DNA of 64,000 nt from positions 2,666,001 through 2,730,000 of the forward strand of contig NZ_AP025503.1 of the NCBI RefSeq assembly GCF_024347575.1. The letters run 5' to 3'. Made by a program: the position numbers and the translations under genes. The notes beneath the pieces were generated by a model, which ran no database searches, was not told the origin of the DNA, and was given only the letters and a program-made list of their open reading frames with translations. The first letter of the stretch is position 1; each line of letters starts with the position of its first letter. This document shows positions 8,660-18,839 of the stretch, one piece after another. This DNA is from Vibrio pelagius (GTDB taxonomy: Bacteria; Pseudomonadota; Gammaproteobacteria; Enterobacterales; Vibrionaceae).

Positions 8660-9841
8660 TTAACTAAAATGCACTTCTTTTTTCAGATAACCCTGTGCTT
8701 CACGCGCTACGATGTATGCTGTGTGTAGTATGTTAGCAGCTGTATCGACCTGATCGGGAGAAACCACCAGGGTTAAAGACTGCTGCTGTAATAAGTGATG
8801 CTGTACATCAACCTCGCCTTCAGACAACAATCCATGTGAACTGACCACAATATCTTGTGTTCGACTACCTACTACAGTTAACAAACTAACTTGTTCACTA
8901 TTACGGATTTTTTCAGCAAAAACTAGTTTTAATTTCGTACTTGCGTCGCGTTTAATCACCACCGCTGCGCGTTCTGTTTCCTCGATCACACTACACACTT
9001 CTATACCAAGCAGTTGTGCTTGTGATATGAGAGACGATAACTCTTCTACTGCGCACTCTATTAACACCATATCTTTCTGAATGGCGATGCCAGATATGTC
9101 ATTCAAACACTCTTCGCCGCAGATCAATGTCCCCTCACCTTTCTCAAAGCTTGATAACACGCGCAGTGGCACTTGATGCTTCCATGCAAATTGAACGCAT
9201 GGCAGGTGCAAAACCTTAGCTCCGCAGCGCGCCATTTCTTCCATCGAAGGGAAATCCAGTTGAGGTAGGCGTTTGGAATCCGTAACCACTCTTGGGTCAC
9301 AAGAGTAGACGCCATCAACATCAGTATAGATCTGACACTCTTGGGCATCGAGTGCACCCGCAAGTGCAACAGCGCTGGTATCTGAACCACCGCGGCCAAG
9401 GGTTGTGATATCGCCTTTACTATTAACGCCCTGAAAGCCCGCCACAATCACGATCTGTCCTTGTTCGAGCAAAGCCTTGATCGGCGCGGTATCAATATGA
9501 GTGATGGCTGCGTTGTTGTGGTTTGAGTCGGTATGAATCTTGGCTTGATAACCTGTCATCGATGTCGCTTCATAGCCCAATTTGTGTAACGTCATTGCTA
9601 ATAGAGCCATCGAGACCTGTTCACCGGCTGTCAGTAAGACATCCAACTCCCTCGCGTTAGGTACGCAATCTATCTGATTGGCTAAATCAACTAATCGGTT
9701 TGTTTCTCCTGACATTGCAGAGACCACCACCACGACTTGATTACCGTCGTTCTTTGCTTCAATGATTTTCTCTGCAACTGAGTGGATTCTCTCGATAGAG
9801 CCCACTGACGTTCCACCAAATTTCTGCACGATAAGAGGCAT
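8660..9841 (-). CDS. lysC: Aspartate kinase, monofunctional
   Basis: About 393 residues. The N-terminal amino-acid-kinase domain starts VQKFGGTSVG and contains the TLGRGGSDTSA segment; a C-terminal pair of ACT regulatory domains begins near residue 265. It phosphorylates L-aspartate, the first step to lysine, threonine, methionine and diaminopimelate. It is shorter than E. coli LysC (449 residues) and nearer the length of Pseudomonas-type enzymes; the symbol is by function. I chose the ATG at 9841 over an in-frame GTG at 9847 because GAGG is better spaced from it. Which end product inhibits it is not visible. Confidence 0.92.
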   Translation of the reverse strand: MPLIVQKFGGTSVGSIERIHSVAEKIIEAKNDGNQVVVVVSAMSGETNRLVDLANQIDCVPNARELDVLLTAGEQVSMALLAMTLHKLGYEATSMTGYQAKIHTDSNHNNAAITHIDTAPIKALLEQGQIVIVAGFQGVNSKGDITTLGRGGSDTSAVALAGALDAQECQIYTDVDGVYSCDPRVVTDSKRLPQLDFPSMEEMARCGAKVLHLPCVQFAWKHQVPLRVLSSFEKGEGTLICGEECLNDISGIAIQKDMVLIECAVEELSSLISQAQLLGIEVCSVIEETERAAVVIKRDASTKLKLVFAEKIRNSEQVSLLTVVGSRTQDIVVSSHGLLSEGEVDVQHHLLQQQSLTLVVSPDQVDTAANILHTAYIVAREAQGYLKKEVHFS

Positions 9842-9895
9842 TTTCACCCGTCCTCACCTTCCCAAGACCAATGTCTATATATGACAAAACAACAC

Positions 9896-9915
9896 ACTTC
9901 GCGTCATAGCGAAGT
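9896..9915 (-). other. Hairpin in the aspartokinase leader
   Basis: A 7-bp perfect stem ACTTCGC / GCGAAGT with a 6-base loop, followed on the minus strand by a GTGTTGTTTTG stretch, 55 bp upstream of the aspartokinase start. It lies downstream of the alaS terminator, so it is in the leader or promoter region. I do not see the conserved elements of a lysine riboswitch. Confidence 0.35.
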
Positions 9916-10014
9916 CATAAAAATTACCCAAAAGGTCGGAATAGGCTCTCGACCTCTTGGCTAATTTCAATGCATTCGACAAGTTCGAGCAATTAACGAC
10001 GATGCAAAACAAAA

Positions 10015-10040
10015 GATGCCCAATCAACGGATTGGGCATC
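10015..10040 (-). terminator. Terminator of alaS
   Basis: Perfect 11-bp stem GATGCCCAATC / GATTGGGCATC, loop AACG, followed by TTTTGTTTTG on the minus strand. Confidence 0.9.
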
Positions 10041-10060
10041 TTTGAATCAAGAGATAAATT

Positions 10061-12643
10061 TTATAGGCGCTCTTCTAGCCATGGTTGAACTGACTTCATC
10101 GCTTCAGGTAGAGCGGATACATCAGTACCACCTGCTTGTGCCATGTCAGGACGACCTCCACCTTTACCGCCAACTTGCTCAGCAACCATCTTCACTAGGT
10201 CACCCGCTTTTACTTTGCCGATAAGATCTTTAGTTACACCAGCGATAAGACCAATCTTGTCACCGTTGATGTTAGCTAGCATCACGACACCACTACCCAT
10301 TTGGTTCTTAGCGTTATCAACCATAGTACGTAGGTTCTTAGGATCCGCACCTTCCATACCAGCGATCAAAACTTTCACGCCGTTGATTTCTTGTGCTTTA
10401 CCCATGATGTTTGCACTTTCAGATGCAGCCATCTTCTCTTTTAGCTTTTGAATCTCTTTCTCTAGAGCTTTCGCCTTAGAAGCTGATTCAGCAATCTTCT
10501 CTTCGTACTTCGCTTGTTGCTCTTCGATAGCATCAAGTGCTGCTTCACCCGTTACCGCTTCGATACGACGGATACCCGCTGCGATACCACCTTCAGAAGT
10601 GATCTTGAACAGGCCAATGTCACCTGTGTTTGAAGCGTGGATACCACCACAAAGCTCAGTCGAGAACTCACCCATAGACAATACGCGAACTTCGTCATCG
10701 TACTTCTCACCGAACAGTGCCATTGCACCTTTCGCTTTCGCTGATTCGATATCCATGATATTGGTTTCAATCACATGGTTCTTACGAATTTGTGCGTTAA
10801 CTAGACGCTCAACTTCTTTTAGTTGTGCTGGTGTTACCGCTTCAAGGTTAGAGAAGTCAAAACGTAGGTTGTCAGGCTTAACCAAAGAACCTTTTTGAGC
10901 CACGTGCTCACCAAGAACTTCGCGCAGTGCCGCGTGAAGTAAGTGAGTTGCAGAGTGGTTCAGAGAGATAGCAGCACGACGCTCAGCGTCTACTGTTGCT
11001 TCTACTTTATCGCCTTTCGCGAACACGCCTTCAACTAGCTCACCGTGGTGTGCAAATGCATTACCTAGCTTTTGAGTGTCTTCAACTTTGAACAGACCAG
11101 ATGCAGTTTTTAGCGTACCTGTATCACCACATTGACCACCTGATTCCGCGTAGAATGGTGTCTCTTCAAGGATGATGATAGCTTTATCGCCCGCAGACAG
11201 AGAAGCAACCTCTTCGCCTTCAACGAACAGTGCAGAGATTTCGCCAGCACCTTCTGTACCAGTGTAACCACAGAATTCAGTGTTGGTTTCGACTTTAATC
11301 GTCGCGTTGTAGTCAGTACCGAATTGGCCCGCTTCACGTGCACGCTGACGCTGAACTTCCATCGCTTTCTCGAAGCCTTCTTCATCAATAGTGAAGTCGC
11401 GCTCACGAGCTACGTCGTTAGTTAAGTCAGCTGGGAAGCCGTAGGTATCGTAAAGTTTGAATACTGTTTCACCGTCTAGCTCTTTGCCTTCAAGTGCGTC
11501 TAGTGCTTCGTTCAGGATAACCATGCCGCGCTCTAGTGTGCGACCAAAGTTTTCTTCTTCGATACGAAGTACTTTTTCAACAAGCTCTTGTTGCTTCTTC
11601 AGTTCGTCTGCCGCAGAACCCATCACTTCAGCCAGTACACCCACAAGTTTGTGGAAGAATACGCCTTGTGCACCAAGTTTGTTACCGTGACGAACTGCAC
11701 GACGAATAATACGACGTAGCACATAACCACGACCTTCGTTTGAAGGCATAACGCCATCCGCGATCAGGAATGAACAAGAACGGATGTGGTCAGCGATAAC
11801 GCGTAGCGACTGGTTTGATAGGTCTTCGTAACCGATCGTTTCAGCCGTTGCTTTGATTAGCTTTTGGAATACATCGATTTCGTAGTTTGAGTGTACGCCT
11901 TGCATGATTGCAGAGATACGCTCAATACCCATACCTGTATCTACAGCTGGCTTAGGTAGCGGTTCCATTGTGCCGTCTGCGTGACGGTTGAACTGCATGA
12001 ATACGTTGTTCCAGATCTCGATGAAACGGTCACCATCTTCTTCAGGTGTACCAGGACGGCCACCCCAAATGTGCTCACCGTGATCGTAGAAAATTTCAGT
12101 ACATGGACCACAAGGACCTGTGTCACCCATTGTCCAGAAGTTATCAGACTCGAACTGTTTACCACCTTCTTTATCGCCGATGCGAACGATACGGTCAGCA
12201 GGTACACCTACTTTCTTGTTCCAGATATCGAATGCTTCGTCGTCTGTCTCGTATACCGTTACCAATAGACGATCTTTAGGCAGTTGAAGAGTTTCGGTTA
12301 GAAATTCCCAAGCAAACGCAATCGCGTCTTCTTTGAAGTAGTCACCAAAGCTGAAGTTACCAAGCATTTCAAAGAATGTGTGGTGACGAGCCGTGAAACC
12401 TACATTTTCAAGGTCATTGTGTTTACCACCAGCACGTACACAACGTTGAGCCGTAGTCGCTCGAGTGTAGGCACGCTTTTCGGCGCCTAAGAAACAATCT
12501 TTGAATTGGTTCATACCTGCGTTAGTAAATAGCAGGGTTGGATCGTTATGTGGAACTAACGATGAACTGTCTACGATTTGGTGTCCTTTGCTCTCAAAGA
12601 ACTTAAGGAACGCGTTGCGAACCTCATCAGTGCTCATGTACAT
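10061..12643 (-). CDS. alaS: Alanyl-tRNA synthetase
   Basis: An 860-residue, full-length AlaS. It charges tRNA-Ala in the cytoplasm. Visible parts are the class II catalytic core at the N-terminus ([14 protein letters not shown]), the editing domain with zinc-type motif [11 protein letters not shown] and, further on, [15 protein letters not shown], and a C-terminal coiled-coil/C-Ala region with a glycine-rich [15 protein letters not shown] tail. The ATG at 12643 is well spaced from AGGAAGAG; a second in-frame ATG follows six bases later. Confidence 0.98.
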   Translation of the reverse strand: MYMSTDEVRNAFLKFFESKGHQIVDSSSLVPHNDPTLLFTNAGMNQFKDCFLGAEKRAYTRATTAQRCVRAGGKHNDLENVGFTARHHTFFEMLGNFSFGDYFKEDAIAFAWEFLTETLQLPKDRLLVTVYETDDEAFDIWNKKVGVPADRIVRIGDKEGGKQFESDNFWTMGDTGPCGPCTEIFYDHGEHIWGGRPGTPEEDGDRFIEIWNNVFMQFNRHADGTMEPLPKPAVDTGMGIERISAIMQGVHSNYEIDVFQKLIKATAETIGYEDLSNQSLRVIADHIRSCSFLIADGVMPSNEGRGYVLRRIIRRAVRHGNKLGAQGVFFHKLVGVLAEVMGSAADELKKQQELVEKVLRIEEENFGRTLERGMVILNEALDALEGKELDGETVFKLYDTYGFPADLTNDVARERDFTIDEEGFEKAMEVQRQRAREAGQFGTDYNATIKVETNTEFCGYTGTEGAGEISALFVEGEEVASLSAGDKAIIILEETPFYAESGGQCGDTGTLKTASGLFKVEDTQKLGNAFAHHGELVEGVFAKGDKVEATVDAERRAAISLNHSATHLLHAALREVLGEHVAQKGSLVKPDNLRFDFSNLEAVTPAQLKEVERLVNAQIRKNHVIETNIMDIESAKAKGAMALFGEKYDDEVRVLSMGEFSTELCGGIHASNTGDIGLFKITSEGGIAAGIRRIEAVTGEAALDAIEEQQAKYEEKIAESASKAKALEKEIQKLKEKMAASESANIMGKAQEINGVKVLIAGMEGADPKNLRTMVDNAKNQMGSGVVMLANINGDKIGLIAGVTKDLIGKVKAGDLVKMVAEQVGGKGGGRPDMAQAGGTDVSALPEAMKSVQPWLEERL

Positions 12644-12858
12644 GCAGCTCTTCCTGAAAATAGTCGAGTTAGAATTTTGCGCTATTGTAGACCAAGCAAA
12701 CGCTGACGACTAGTTTTCTAGCGTAAAAGAGTCCTTATAGGGTTAGTTCAACCTAAAGAAACCGCAAAGCATCGATTTTTGCAAAATTACCTTGAGGACA
12801 ACAACACACTAAAACACCTTCTATACTCAAAGAATGCAACCGCACTTTAGGTGACGAT

Positions 12859-13224
12859 ATGAGCTTAAAAGCACTACTATTTTCTTTCAAAGGACGAATT
12901 TCTCGACGACCTTATTGGTTGGTCAGTATTGCATTGTTGCTTTGGGGGAGTGTATTAAATCAGGTCTACTTCTCTCAATTTAATGAGCAGAACCTGATGC
13001 AGATTAGTGATGTCATTCTCACCCTGACTAACATGGTGATTGTGATTTGGATTAATTTTGCCGTTCAAGTGAAGCGTTGGCATGATCGAGACAAAGTGGG
13101 ATGGTGGGCGCTACTCTGGCTGATCCCAATCATAGGTCAAATATGGGTGATCATCGAATGCGGATTTTTCAAAGGAACACCGGGACAAAACCGCTTCGGA
13201 TCATCACCAACCGGAGAACTATAA
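12859..13224 (+). CDS. DUF805 family membrane protein
   Basis: A 121-residue inner-membrane protein with about four hydrophobic segments and the conserved RISRRPYW and QVKRWHDRDKVGWW motifs of DUF805. The function of the family is not known. It is on the opposite strand to its neighbours, between alaS and recA, where Vibrio and other gammaproteobacteria usually carry recX. Its stop lies near the terminator shared with recA. Confidence 0.85.
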   Translation: MSLKALLFSFKGRISRRPYWLVSIALLLWGSVLNQVYFSQFNEQNLMQISDVILTLTNMVIVIWINFAVQVKRWHDRDKVGWWALLWLIPIIGQIWVIIECGFFKGTPGQNRFGSSPTGEL

Positions 13225-13263
13225 TTTTCCAGTATTTATGGCCTCGGCTTCAGAAAAACCAAA

Positions 13264-13281
13264 GCCTCGCAAGTGCGAGGC
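13264..13281. terminator. Two-way terminator between DUF805 gene and recA
   Basis: Stem GCCTCGCA / TGCGAGGC with A run before and T run after, placed between convergent genes, so it can stop transcription from both sides. Confidence 0.85.
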
Positions 13282-13302
13282 TTTTATTGTTAATCAAGAG
13301 AA

Positions 13303-14340
13303 TTAAAACTCTTCTTCTGGCATCTCACCAGTTTCTGGTGCTTCAGGCTGAGCTGGAGTCAGTAGCATTTCACGAAGTTTAGCATCGATAGTTTTCGCTG
13401 CTTCTGGGTTCTCACGAAGGAACTTACCAGCGTTCGCTTTACCTTGACCAATCTTATCGCCGTTGTAGCTGTACCAAGCACCTGCTTTTTCAATCAGCTT
13501 GTGCTTAACACCTAGGTCGATGAGCTCACCTTCACGGTTGAAGCCTTGGCCGTATAGAATTTGAGTTTCTGCTTGCTTAAATGGTGCAGCAATCTTGTTC
13601 TTAACAACCTTGATACGCGTTTCGTTACCAACAATCTCGTCGCCCTCTTTGATAGAGCCAGTACGACGAATATCAAGACGAACAGATGCGTAGAACTTAA
13701 GTGCGTTACCACCCGTCGTCGTCTCTGGGTTACCAAACATCACACCGATCTTCATACGGATTTGGTTGATGAAGATACACATACAGTTAGATTGCTTAAG
13801 GTTACCTGTTAGCTTACGCATTGCTTGAGATAGCATACGTGCTTGAAGACCCATGTGGCTATCGCCCATTTCGCCTTCGATTTCCGCTTTCGGTGTCAAT
13901 GCTGCTACTGAGTCGACAACAAGAACGTCAATCGCACCTGAACGCGCTAGCGCATCACAGATTTCTAGTGCTTGCTCACCAGTATCTGGTTGAGAAACAA
14001 GAAGTGCATCGATATCAACACCCAGTTTTTGAGCGTAGATAGGGTCTAGTGCGTGCTCCGCGTCGACGAATGCACACGTTTTACCTTCACGCTGAGCTGC
14101 TGCAATAAGCTCTAGTGTTAGTGTTGTTTTACCTGATGATTCTGGACCGTAGATCTCAACGATACGACCCATTGGTAGACCACCAGCACCTAGTGCGATA
14201 TCTAGAGATAGCGAGCCAGTAGAAATCGTTTCTACATCCATTGTGCGGTTGTCACCAAGACGCATGATAGAGCCTTTACCAAACTGCTTTTCAATCTGAC
14301 CAAGGGCTGCGGCTAACGCTTTTTGTTTATTCTCGTCCAT
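13303..14340 (-). CDS. recA: RecA recombinase
   Basis: A 345-residue RecA. It forms filaments on single-stranded DNA, drives strand exchange and triggers LexA cleavage. Walker A is GPESSGKT (about residue 67); the LVVDS Walker B region and the C-terminal acidic tail ending EMPEEEF are present. I chose the ATG at 14340 because GGAG lies 6 bases upstream; a GTG 12 bases earlier overlaps that ribosome site. An SOS box lies in the promoter (14430-14445). No recX gene follows it. Confidence 0.98.
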   Translation of the reverse strand: MDENKQKALAAALGQIEKQFGKGSIMRLGDNRTMDVETISTGSLSLDIALGAGGLPMGRIVEIYGPESSGKTTLTLELIAAAQREGKTCAFVDAEHALDPIYAQKLGVDIDALLVSQPDTGEQALEICDALARSGAIDVLVVDSVAALTPKAEIEGEMGDSHMGLQARMLSQAMRKLTGNLKQSNCMCIFINQIRMKIGVMFGNPETTTGGNALKFYASVRLDIRRTGSIKEGDEIVGNETRIKVVKNKIAAPFKQAETQILYGQGFNREGELIDLGVKHKLIEKAGAWYSYNGDKIGQGKANAGKFLRENPEAAKTIDAKLREMLLTPAQPEAPETGEMPEEEF

Positions 14341-14423
14341 TACTATCTCCACATAATCGGTTGTCTATAACAAGCGATCTAGAATCTGTTTCTAACCCAC
14401 ATAGGGGTGACTAATTGGTGCTT

Positions 14424-14451
14424 ATTATACTGTTGATTCATACAGTGTCCA
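14424..14451 (-). promoter_or_regulatory. recA promoter with LexA (SOS) box in the spacer
   Basis: On the minus strand TGGACA (14446-14451), 16 bp, TATAAT (14424-14429). The 16-bp spacer (14430-14445) is itself a CTG-N10-CAG LexA box with palindromic TACTGT/ACAGT flanks, so LexA bound here would directly block RNA polymerase. Confidence 0.88.
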
Positions 14452-14480
14452 TACCTGTATGAAAATTATTTGTACAATTG

Positions 14481-14972
14481 TTACTTCTCTTCCAACAGAT
14501 AATCATAAATAACCTCTAACGCACAGGCGGTCGCTTGTTGTCGTACTTGTGATCGATCACCCGCAAATACATGCGTTTCTACTTTTTGCCAGCCATTGTT
14601 TGCAGCCCAAGCAAAACAAACGGTGCCAACTGGCTTCTCTTCACTGCCACCTCCAGGGCCCGCAATACCGCTGATCGACACTGCGATCGTACCATTAGAG
14701 TGTGCCAACGCGCCTTGCACCATTTCAACCACCACAGCCTCACTGACAGCACCATTAGCTTCTAGCGTTGCAGCTTGCACGTCAATCATCTCTTGTTTGG
14801 CTTCATTACTGTAAGTAATAAAAGCACGGTCAAACCACGCTGAGCTACCGGCAATATCCGTGATTGCACTTGCAACGCCACCACCAGTACACGACTCTGC
14901 CGTCACTAAAACGTGCTGATTTTTTAATAAAAGCTGGCCGAGTTTTTCGCTGAGTTGTTGAATCGATGACAT
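14481..14972 (-). CDS. pncC: Nicotinamide-nucleotide amidohydrolase (CinA C-terminal family)
   Basis: About 163 residues, single CinA-C domain with the conserved ESCTGG motif near residue 25 and SGIAGPGGG near residue 101. The enzyme deamidates nicotinamide mononucleotide to nicotinic acid mononucleotide in pyridine-nucleotide salvage. I chose the ATG at 14972 (GGAG 9 bases upstream). It lies between mutS and recA, the usual gammaproteobacterial position, and divergent from mutS. Confidence 0.92.
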   Translation of the reverse strand: MSSIQQLSEKLGQLLLKNQHVLVTAESCTGGGVASAITDIAGSSAWFDRAFITYSNEAKQEMIDVQAATLEANGAVSEAVVVEMVQGALAHSNGTIAVSISGIAGPGGGSEEKPVGTVCFAWAANNGWQKVETHVFAGDRSQVRQQATACALEVIYDYLLEEK

Positions 14973-15104
14973 GGTGACAAACTCCATTGTTTCTGCATGG
15001 TTTCTACATGAGTGAATTTGAATCTTTATCGCTTGCGCCGCTTTTCGCAGGTATCGCTTTCACGTATCCTAAGCCGCAATAGAAATAAACGAAAGAAGTT
15101 AACA

Positions 15105-17669
15105 GTGAAAGCCGATCAAAAACATACTCCCATGATGCAGCAGTACCTAAAACTCAAAGCAGAGAATCCAGAGATCCTGCTTTTCTATCGCATGGGAGAT
15201 TTCTACGAGCTTTTCTATGATGATGCCAAAAGAGCCTCTCAACTCCTTGATATTTCCCTAACCAAACGTGGCTCATCTGCTGGCGAACCTATCCCAATGG
15301 CAGGCGTACCGTTTCATGCCGTAGAGGGCTACCTCGCTAAACTGGTTCAACTCGGTGAATCTGTGGCGATCTGCGAACAAATCGGTAACCCTGCAACATC
15401 GAAAGGTCCAGTAGAGCGTGCCGTTGTTCGTATCGTGACACCGGGTACCGTCACTGACGAAGCCCTTCTTTCTGAGCGCGTTGATAATCTGATTGCTGCG
15501 ATTTATCACCACAACGGCAAGTTTGGTTACGCAACTTTAGATATTACTTCAGGTCGATTCCAACTTTCGGAGCCAGAGACCGAAGAGTCAATGGCCGCTG
15601 AACTGCAACGGACTTCACCAAGAGAACTGCTCTTCCCAGAAGACTTCGAACCTGTAGAACTAATGGCGAACCGTAACGGTAACCGCCGTCGTCCAGTATG
15701 GGAATTTGAATTAGACACGGCCAAGCAGCAACTCAACAAACAGTTCGGTACTCGCGACCTCATCGGCTTCGGTGTGGAACATGCCAAGCTCGGTCTATGT
15801 GCTGCAGGTTGTTTGATCCAATATGTCAAAGATACCCAGCGTACTGCTCTGCCGCATATTCGCTCACTGACTTATGATCGCCAAGATCACTCTGTGATCT
15901 TAGATGCAGCGACTCGTCGCAACCTAGAGATCACTCATAACCTTGCAGGTGGCACCGACAACACGCTGGCAGAGGTACTCGATCATACAGCAACACCAAT
16001 GGGTAGTCGTATGCTCAAGCGTTGGTTACATCAGCCAATGCGTAATATCTCCGCTCTCGACCAACGCTTAGATGCCATTGGTGAGATGAAAGATTTGGCA
16101 TTATTTACAGAGCTACAACCAACACTGAAACAGATTGGTGATATTGAACGTATCCTTGCTCGATTAGCTCTTCGCTCAGCTCGCCCACGCGATATGGCGC
16201 GCCTACGCCAAGCGATGGACTACCTTCCAGAACTTGCAGATACCCTAGAGCAAGTCTCTCATCCATATCTTACTCAGCTTGCACAATATGCGGCACCTTT
16301 TGAAGAAGTGTCTGAGCTGCTTACTCGTGCGATCAAAGAGAACCCACCGGTTGTGATTCGCGATGGCGGCGTGATTGCTGCAGGATACAGCGCAGAGCTA
16401 GATGAGTGGCGTGACCTTGCAGATGGTGCAACAGAGTACTTAGACAAACTCGAAGCGGAAGAGCGTGAACGTCACGGGATTGATACGCTAAAGGTTGGCT
16501 ACAACAACGTACACGGCTTTTTTATTCAGGTAAGCCGAGGTCAAAGCCACTTGGTCCCACCTCATTATGTACGCCGCCAAACGTTAAAGAACGCTGAGCG
16601 CTACATTATTCCTGAGTTAAAAGAGCACGAAGACAAGGTACTGAACTCAAAATCCAAAGCACTAGCGATTGAAAAGCAGCTTTGGGAAGAGCTGTTCGAC
16701 CTGTTACTGCCACACTTAGAGCAACTGCAGAACATCGCCTCTTCAGTATCACAATTAGACGTTCTTCAAAACCTAGCTGAGCGCGCTGATACCTTAGATT
16801 ACTGTCGCCCAACTCTAACTAAAGAGCCTGGGGTACACATTCAAGCGGGTCGTCACCCTGTGGTTGAACAGGTAATGGACGAGCCTTTCATTGCCAACCC
16901 GATTGACTTGAATGATCAACGTAAGATGCTGATCATCACAGGTCCAAATATGGGCGGTAAATCGACCTATATGCGTCAAACTGCGCTCATCGCACTAATG
17001 GCTCATATTGGTTGTTACGTTCCTGCAGAGAGTGCAACCATTGGCTCAATCGACCGTATCTTCACTCGAATCGGTGCATCAGATGATCTTGCGTCTGGCC
17101 GTTCAACCTTCATGGTAGAGATGACAGAAACAGCCAACATTCTCCATAACGCAACGCCAAGCAGTTTGGTTCTGATGGATGAGATCGGTCGTGGTACAAG
17201 CACCTACGATGGCCTATCACTGGCTTGGGCAAGTGCGGAGTGGCTGGCAAATCAAATTAATGCGATGACACTGTTTGCCACTCACTACTTCGAACTGACT
17301 GAACTCCCAAACCAAATCCCAACCTTGGCGAATGTTCACTTGGATGCTGTTGAGCATGGCGACAGCATTGCCTTCATGCACGCCGTTCAAGAAGGAGCAG
17401 CAAGTAAATCTTACGGTCTTGCAGTCGCTGGGCTGGCAGGAGTTCCAAAAGCCGTGATTAAGAATGCACGAGCTAAGCTCACCCAATTGGAAGCGCTAAG
17501 CACAGAGACACCAACCGCGAATAAGCCAAGTGGTGTCGATATTGCTAACCAGTTGAGCTTGATCCCAGAACCGAGTGAAGTGGAGCAAGCACTAGCAAAC
17601 GTCGATCCAGATGATCTAACGCCGCGCCAAGCGCTAGAAGAGCTGTATCGCCTAAAGAAACTGCTCTAG
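15105..17669 (+). CDS. mutS: DNA mismatch repair protein MutS
   Basis: About 854 residues, full length for Vibrio MutS. The N-terminal mismatch-binding motif FYELF (Phe of the F-x-E motif) lies shortly after HTPMMQQYL, and the C-terminal ABC-type ATPase carries Walker [10 protein letters not shown]. It recognises mispairs and recruits MutL. The start is most likely the GTG at 15105 (VKADQKHTP), which matches the family's N-terminus; an upstream in-frame ATG at 15012 would add 31 unlike residues. Intact, with no frameshift. Confidence 0.95.
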   Translation: MKADQKHTPMMQQYLKLKAENPEILLFYRMGDFYELFYDDAKRASQLLDISLTKRGSSAGEPIPMAGVPFHAVEGYLAKLVQLGESVAICEQIGNPATSKGPVERAVVRIVTPGTVTDEALLSERVDNLIAAIYHHNGKFGYATLDITSGRFQLSEPETEESMAAELQRTSPRELLFPEDFEPVELMANRNGNRRRPVWEFELDTAKQQLNKQFGTRDLIGFGVEHAKLGLCAAGCLIQYVKDTQRTALPHIRSLTYDRQDHSVILDAATRRNLEITHNLAGGTDNTLAEVLDHTATPMGSRMLKRWLHQPMRNISALDQRLDAIGEMKDLALFTELQPTLKQIGDIERILARLALRSARPRDMARLRQAMDYLPELADTLEQVSHPYLTQLAQYAAPFEEVSELLTRAIKENPPVVIRDGGVIAAGYSAELDEWRDLADGATEYLDKLEAEERERHGIDTLKVGYNNVHGFFIQVSRGQSHLVPPHYVRRQTLKNAERYIIPELKEHEDKVLNSKSKALAIEKQLWEELFDLLLPHLEQLQNIASSVSQLDVLQNLAERADTLDYCRPTLTKEPGVHIQAGRHPVVEQVMDEPFIANPIDLNDQRKMLIITGPNMGGKSTYMRQTALIALMAHIGCYVPAESATIGSIDRIFTRIGASDDLASGRSTFMVEMTETANILHNATPSSLVLMDEIGRGTSTYDGLSLAWASAEWLANQINAMTLFATHYFELTELPNQIPTLANVHLDAVEHGDSIAFMHAVQEGAASKSYGLAVAGLAGVPKAVIKNARAKLTQLEALSTETPTANKPSGVDIANQLSLIPEPSEVEQALANVDPDDLTPRQALEELYRLKKLL

Positions 17670-17704
17670 TCAAAGACAGATTCATTAACCTCGATAAAAA
17701 CAGA

Positions 17705-17727
17705 AACGCTGACATTGAGTCAGCGTT
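17705..17727. terminator. Terminator between convergent mutS and rpoS
   Basis: Perfect 9-bp stem AACGCTGAC / GTCAGCGTT, loop ATTGA, with a T run on the plus strand. It mainly serves mutS and may also stop rpoS transcripts. Confidence 0.9.
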
Positions 17728-17753
17728 TTTTATTGGCCATTTCGAAATCTAGA

Positions 17754-18744
17754 CTAATCGTTTTCAACGTTGAATAGGTTCTCCATATTCAAGCCTTGCT
17801 TGATAAGAATTTCTCTTAAACGACGTAGACCTTCTACTTGAATCTGGCGTACACGCTCACGAGTTAGGCTGATCTCACGACCAACTTCTTCAAGAGTCGA
17901 TGGCTCATAACCAAGAAGACCAAAGCGACGTGCAAGCACTTCTTTCTGCTTAGGATTCAGTTCATCTAACCAGTCGATCAGTGATGTTTTGATATCGCTG
18001 TCTTGGGTTGAAACCTCAGGGTCGGAATTGTTTACATCAGGAATGATGTCGAGTAGTGCTTTCTCACCGTCACCACCGATAGGCACCGATAGGCGTGTCT
18101 ACTGAGCTCACGCGCTCGTTAAGACGTAGCATTTTGCTTACGTCACTTACCGGCTTATCTAGCTTAGTCGCAATCTCTTCTGCGGTTGGCTCATGATCCA
18201 ACTTTTGTGATAACTCACGAGCAGTACGTAGGTAGATGTTTAGCTCTTTCACAACATGTATTGGCAGACGAATAGTACGCGTTTGGTTCATCAACGCGCG
18301 TTCGATCGTTTGACGGATCCACCATGTCGCGTAAGTAGAAAAGCGGAAACCTCGTTCTGGATCGAACTTCTCAACAGCGCGGATCAAACCTAGGTTACCC
18401 TCTTCGATAAGATCGAGCAGAGCTAAACCACGGTTGCTGTAACGACGTGAGATTTTAACCACAAGACGTAGGTTACTTTCGATCATGCGTTTGCGGGCTG
18501 CTTCGTCTCCGCGTAATGCGCGACGAGCATAAAGCACTTCTTCTTCTGCGGTTAAGAGTGGAGAGAAGCCAATTTCACCCAAATACAACTGAGTTGCATC
18601 TAGGCTTTTCGAAGTCACTTCGACTTCTTCTTTCGCTTCTGTTTTTTTAGTGACGGTTTGCTCGCCTTGATCAACGTTTGCCAACTCCGTGGTCTCTTGG
18701 TCAAGTTCGAACTCTTCTTTAATAACTGCATTGCTGATACTCAT
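17754..18744 (-). pseudogene. rpoS: rpoS (stationary-phase sigma factor), frameshifted by a 10-bp tandem duplication
   Basis: RpoS directs RNA polymerase to general stress and stationary-phase promoters. The start is the ATG at 18744 after a strong GGGGGAGG ribosome site. The first frame reads through regions 1.2, 2 ([16 protein letters not shown]) and 3.0-3.1, then after VSSVDTPIG continues AYRW and stops at a TGA (18070-18072), giving about 224 residues. The rest ([10 protein letters not shown]... to the region 4.2 helix-turn-helix [18 protein letters not shown]) lies in another frame, 17754-18086. The cause is a perfect direct repeat, CACCGATAGG twice, at 18074-18093. Removing one copy gives a continuous 335-residue RpoS, the normal length. 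The truncated product lacks region 3.2 and the -35-binding region 4, so it should be inactive. It lies downstream of nlpD, as in related bacteria. Confidence 0.95.
18074..18093. repeat. 10-bp tandem duplication inside rpoS
   Basis: Two perfect adjacent copies of CACCGATAGG (18074-18083, 18084-18093). Ten bases is not a multiple of three, so it shifts the frame. On the minus strand the junction also creates a GTG codon (18084-18086) in the frame of the downstream part. Slippage or recombination could delete one copy and restore the gene. Confidence 0.97.
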
Positions 18745-18839
18745 AACGCCTCCCCCTGGCGATATTAGCAAGACATTACAACTTAAAATGTCGCTAAATG
18801 ACTATGTCACTTCATACAAGTACCGTTGCGGCACTCATA

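Noticed and set aside
9842..10014. Lysine riboswitch upstream of the aspartokinase
   Set aside because: The conserved lysine-riboswitch core is not visible; only one small hairpin is present.
18070..18093. rpoS frameshift as a simple sequencing error
   Set aside because: Base-calling errors usually hit homopolymers. A perfect 10-bp direct repeat is a typical biological slippage product. An assembly error is still possible, so confirmation is proposed.
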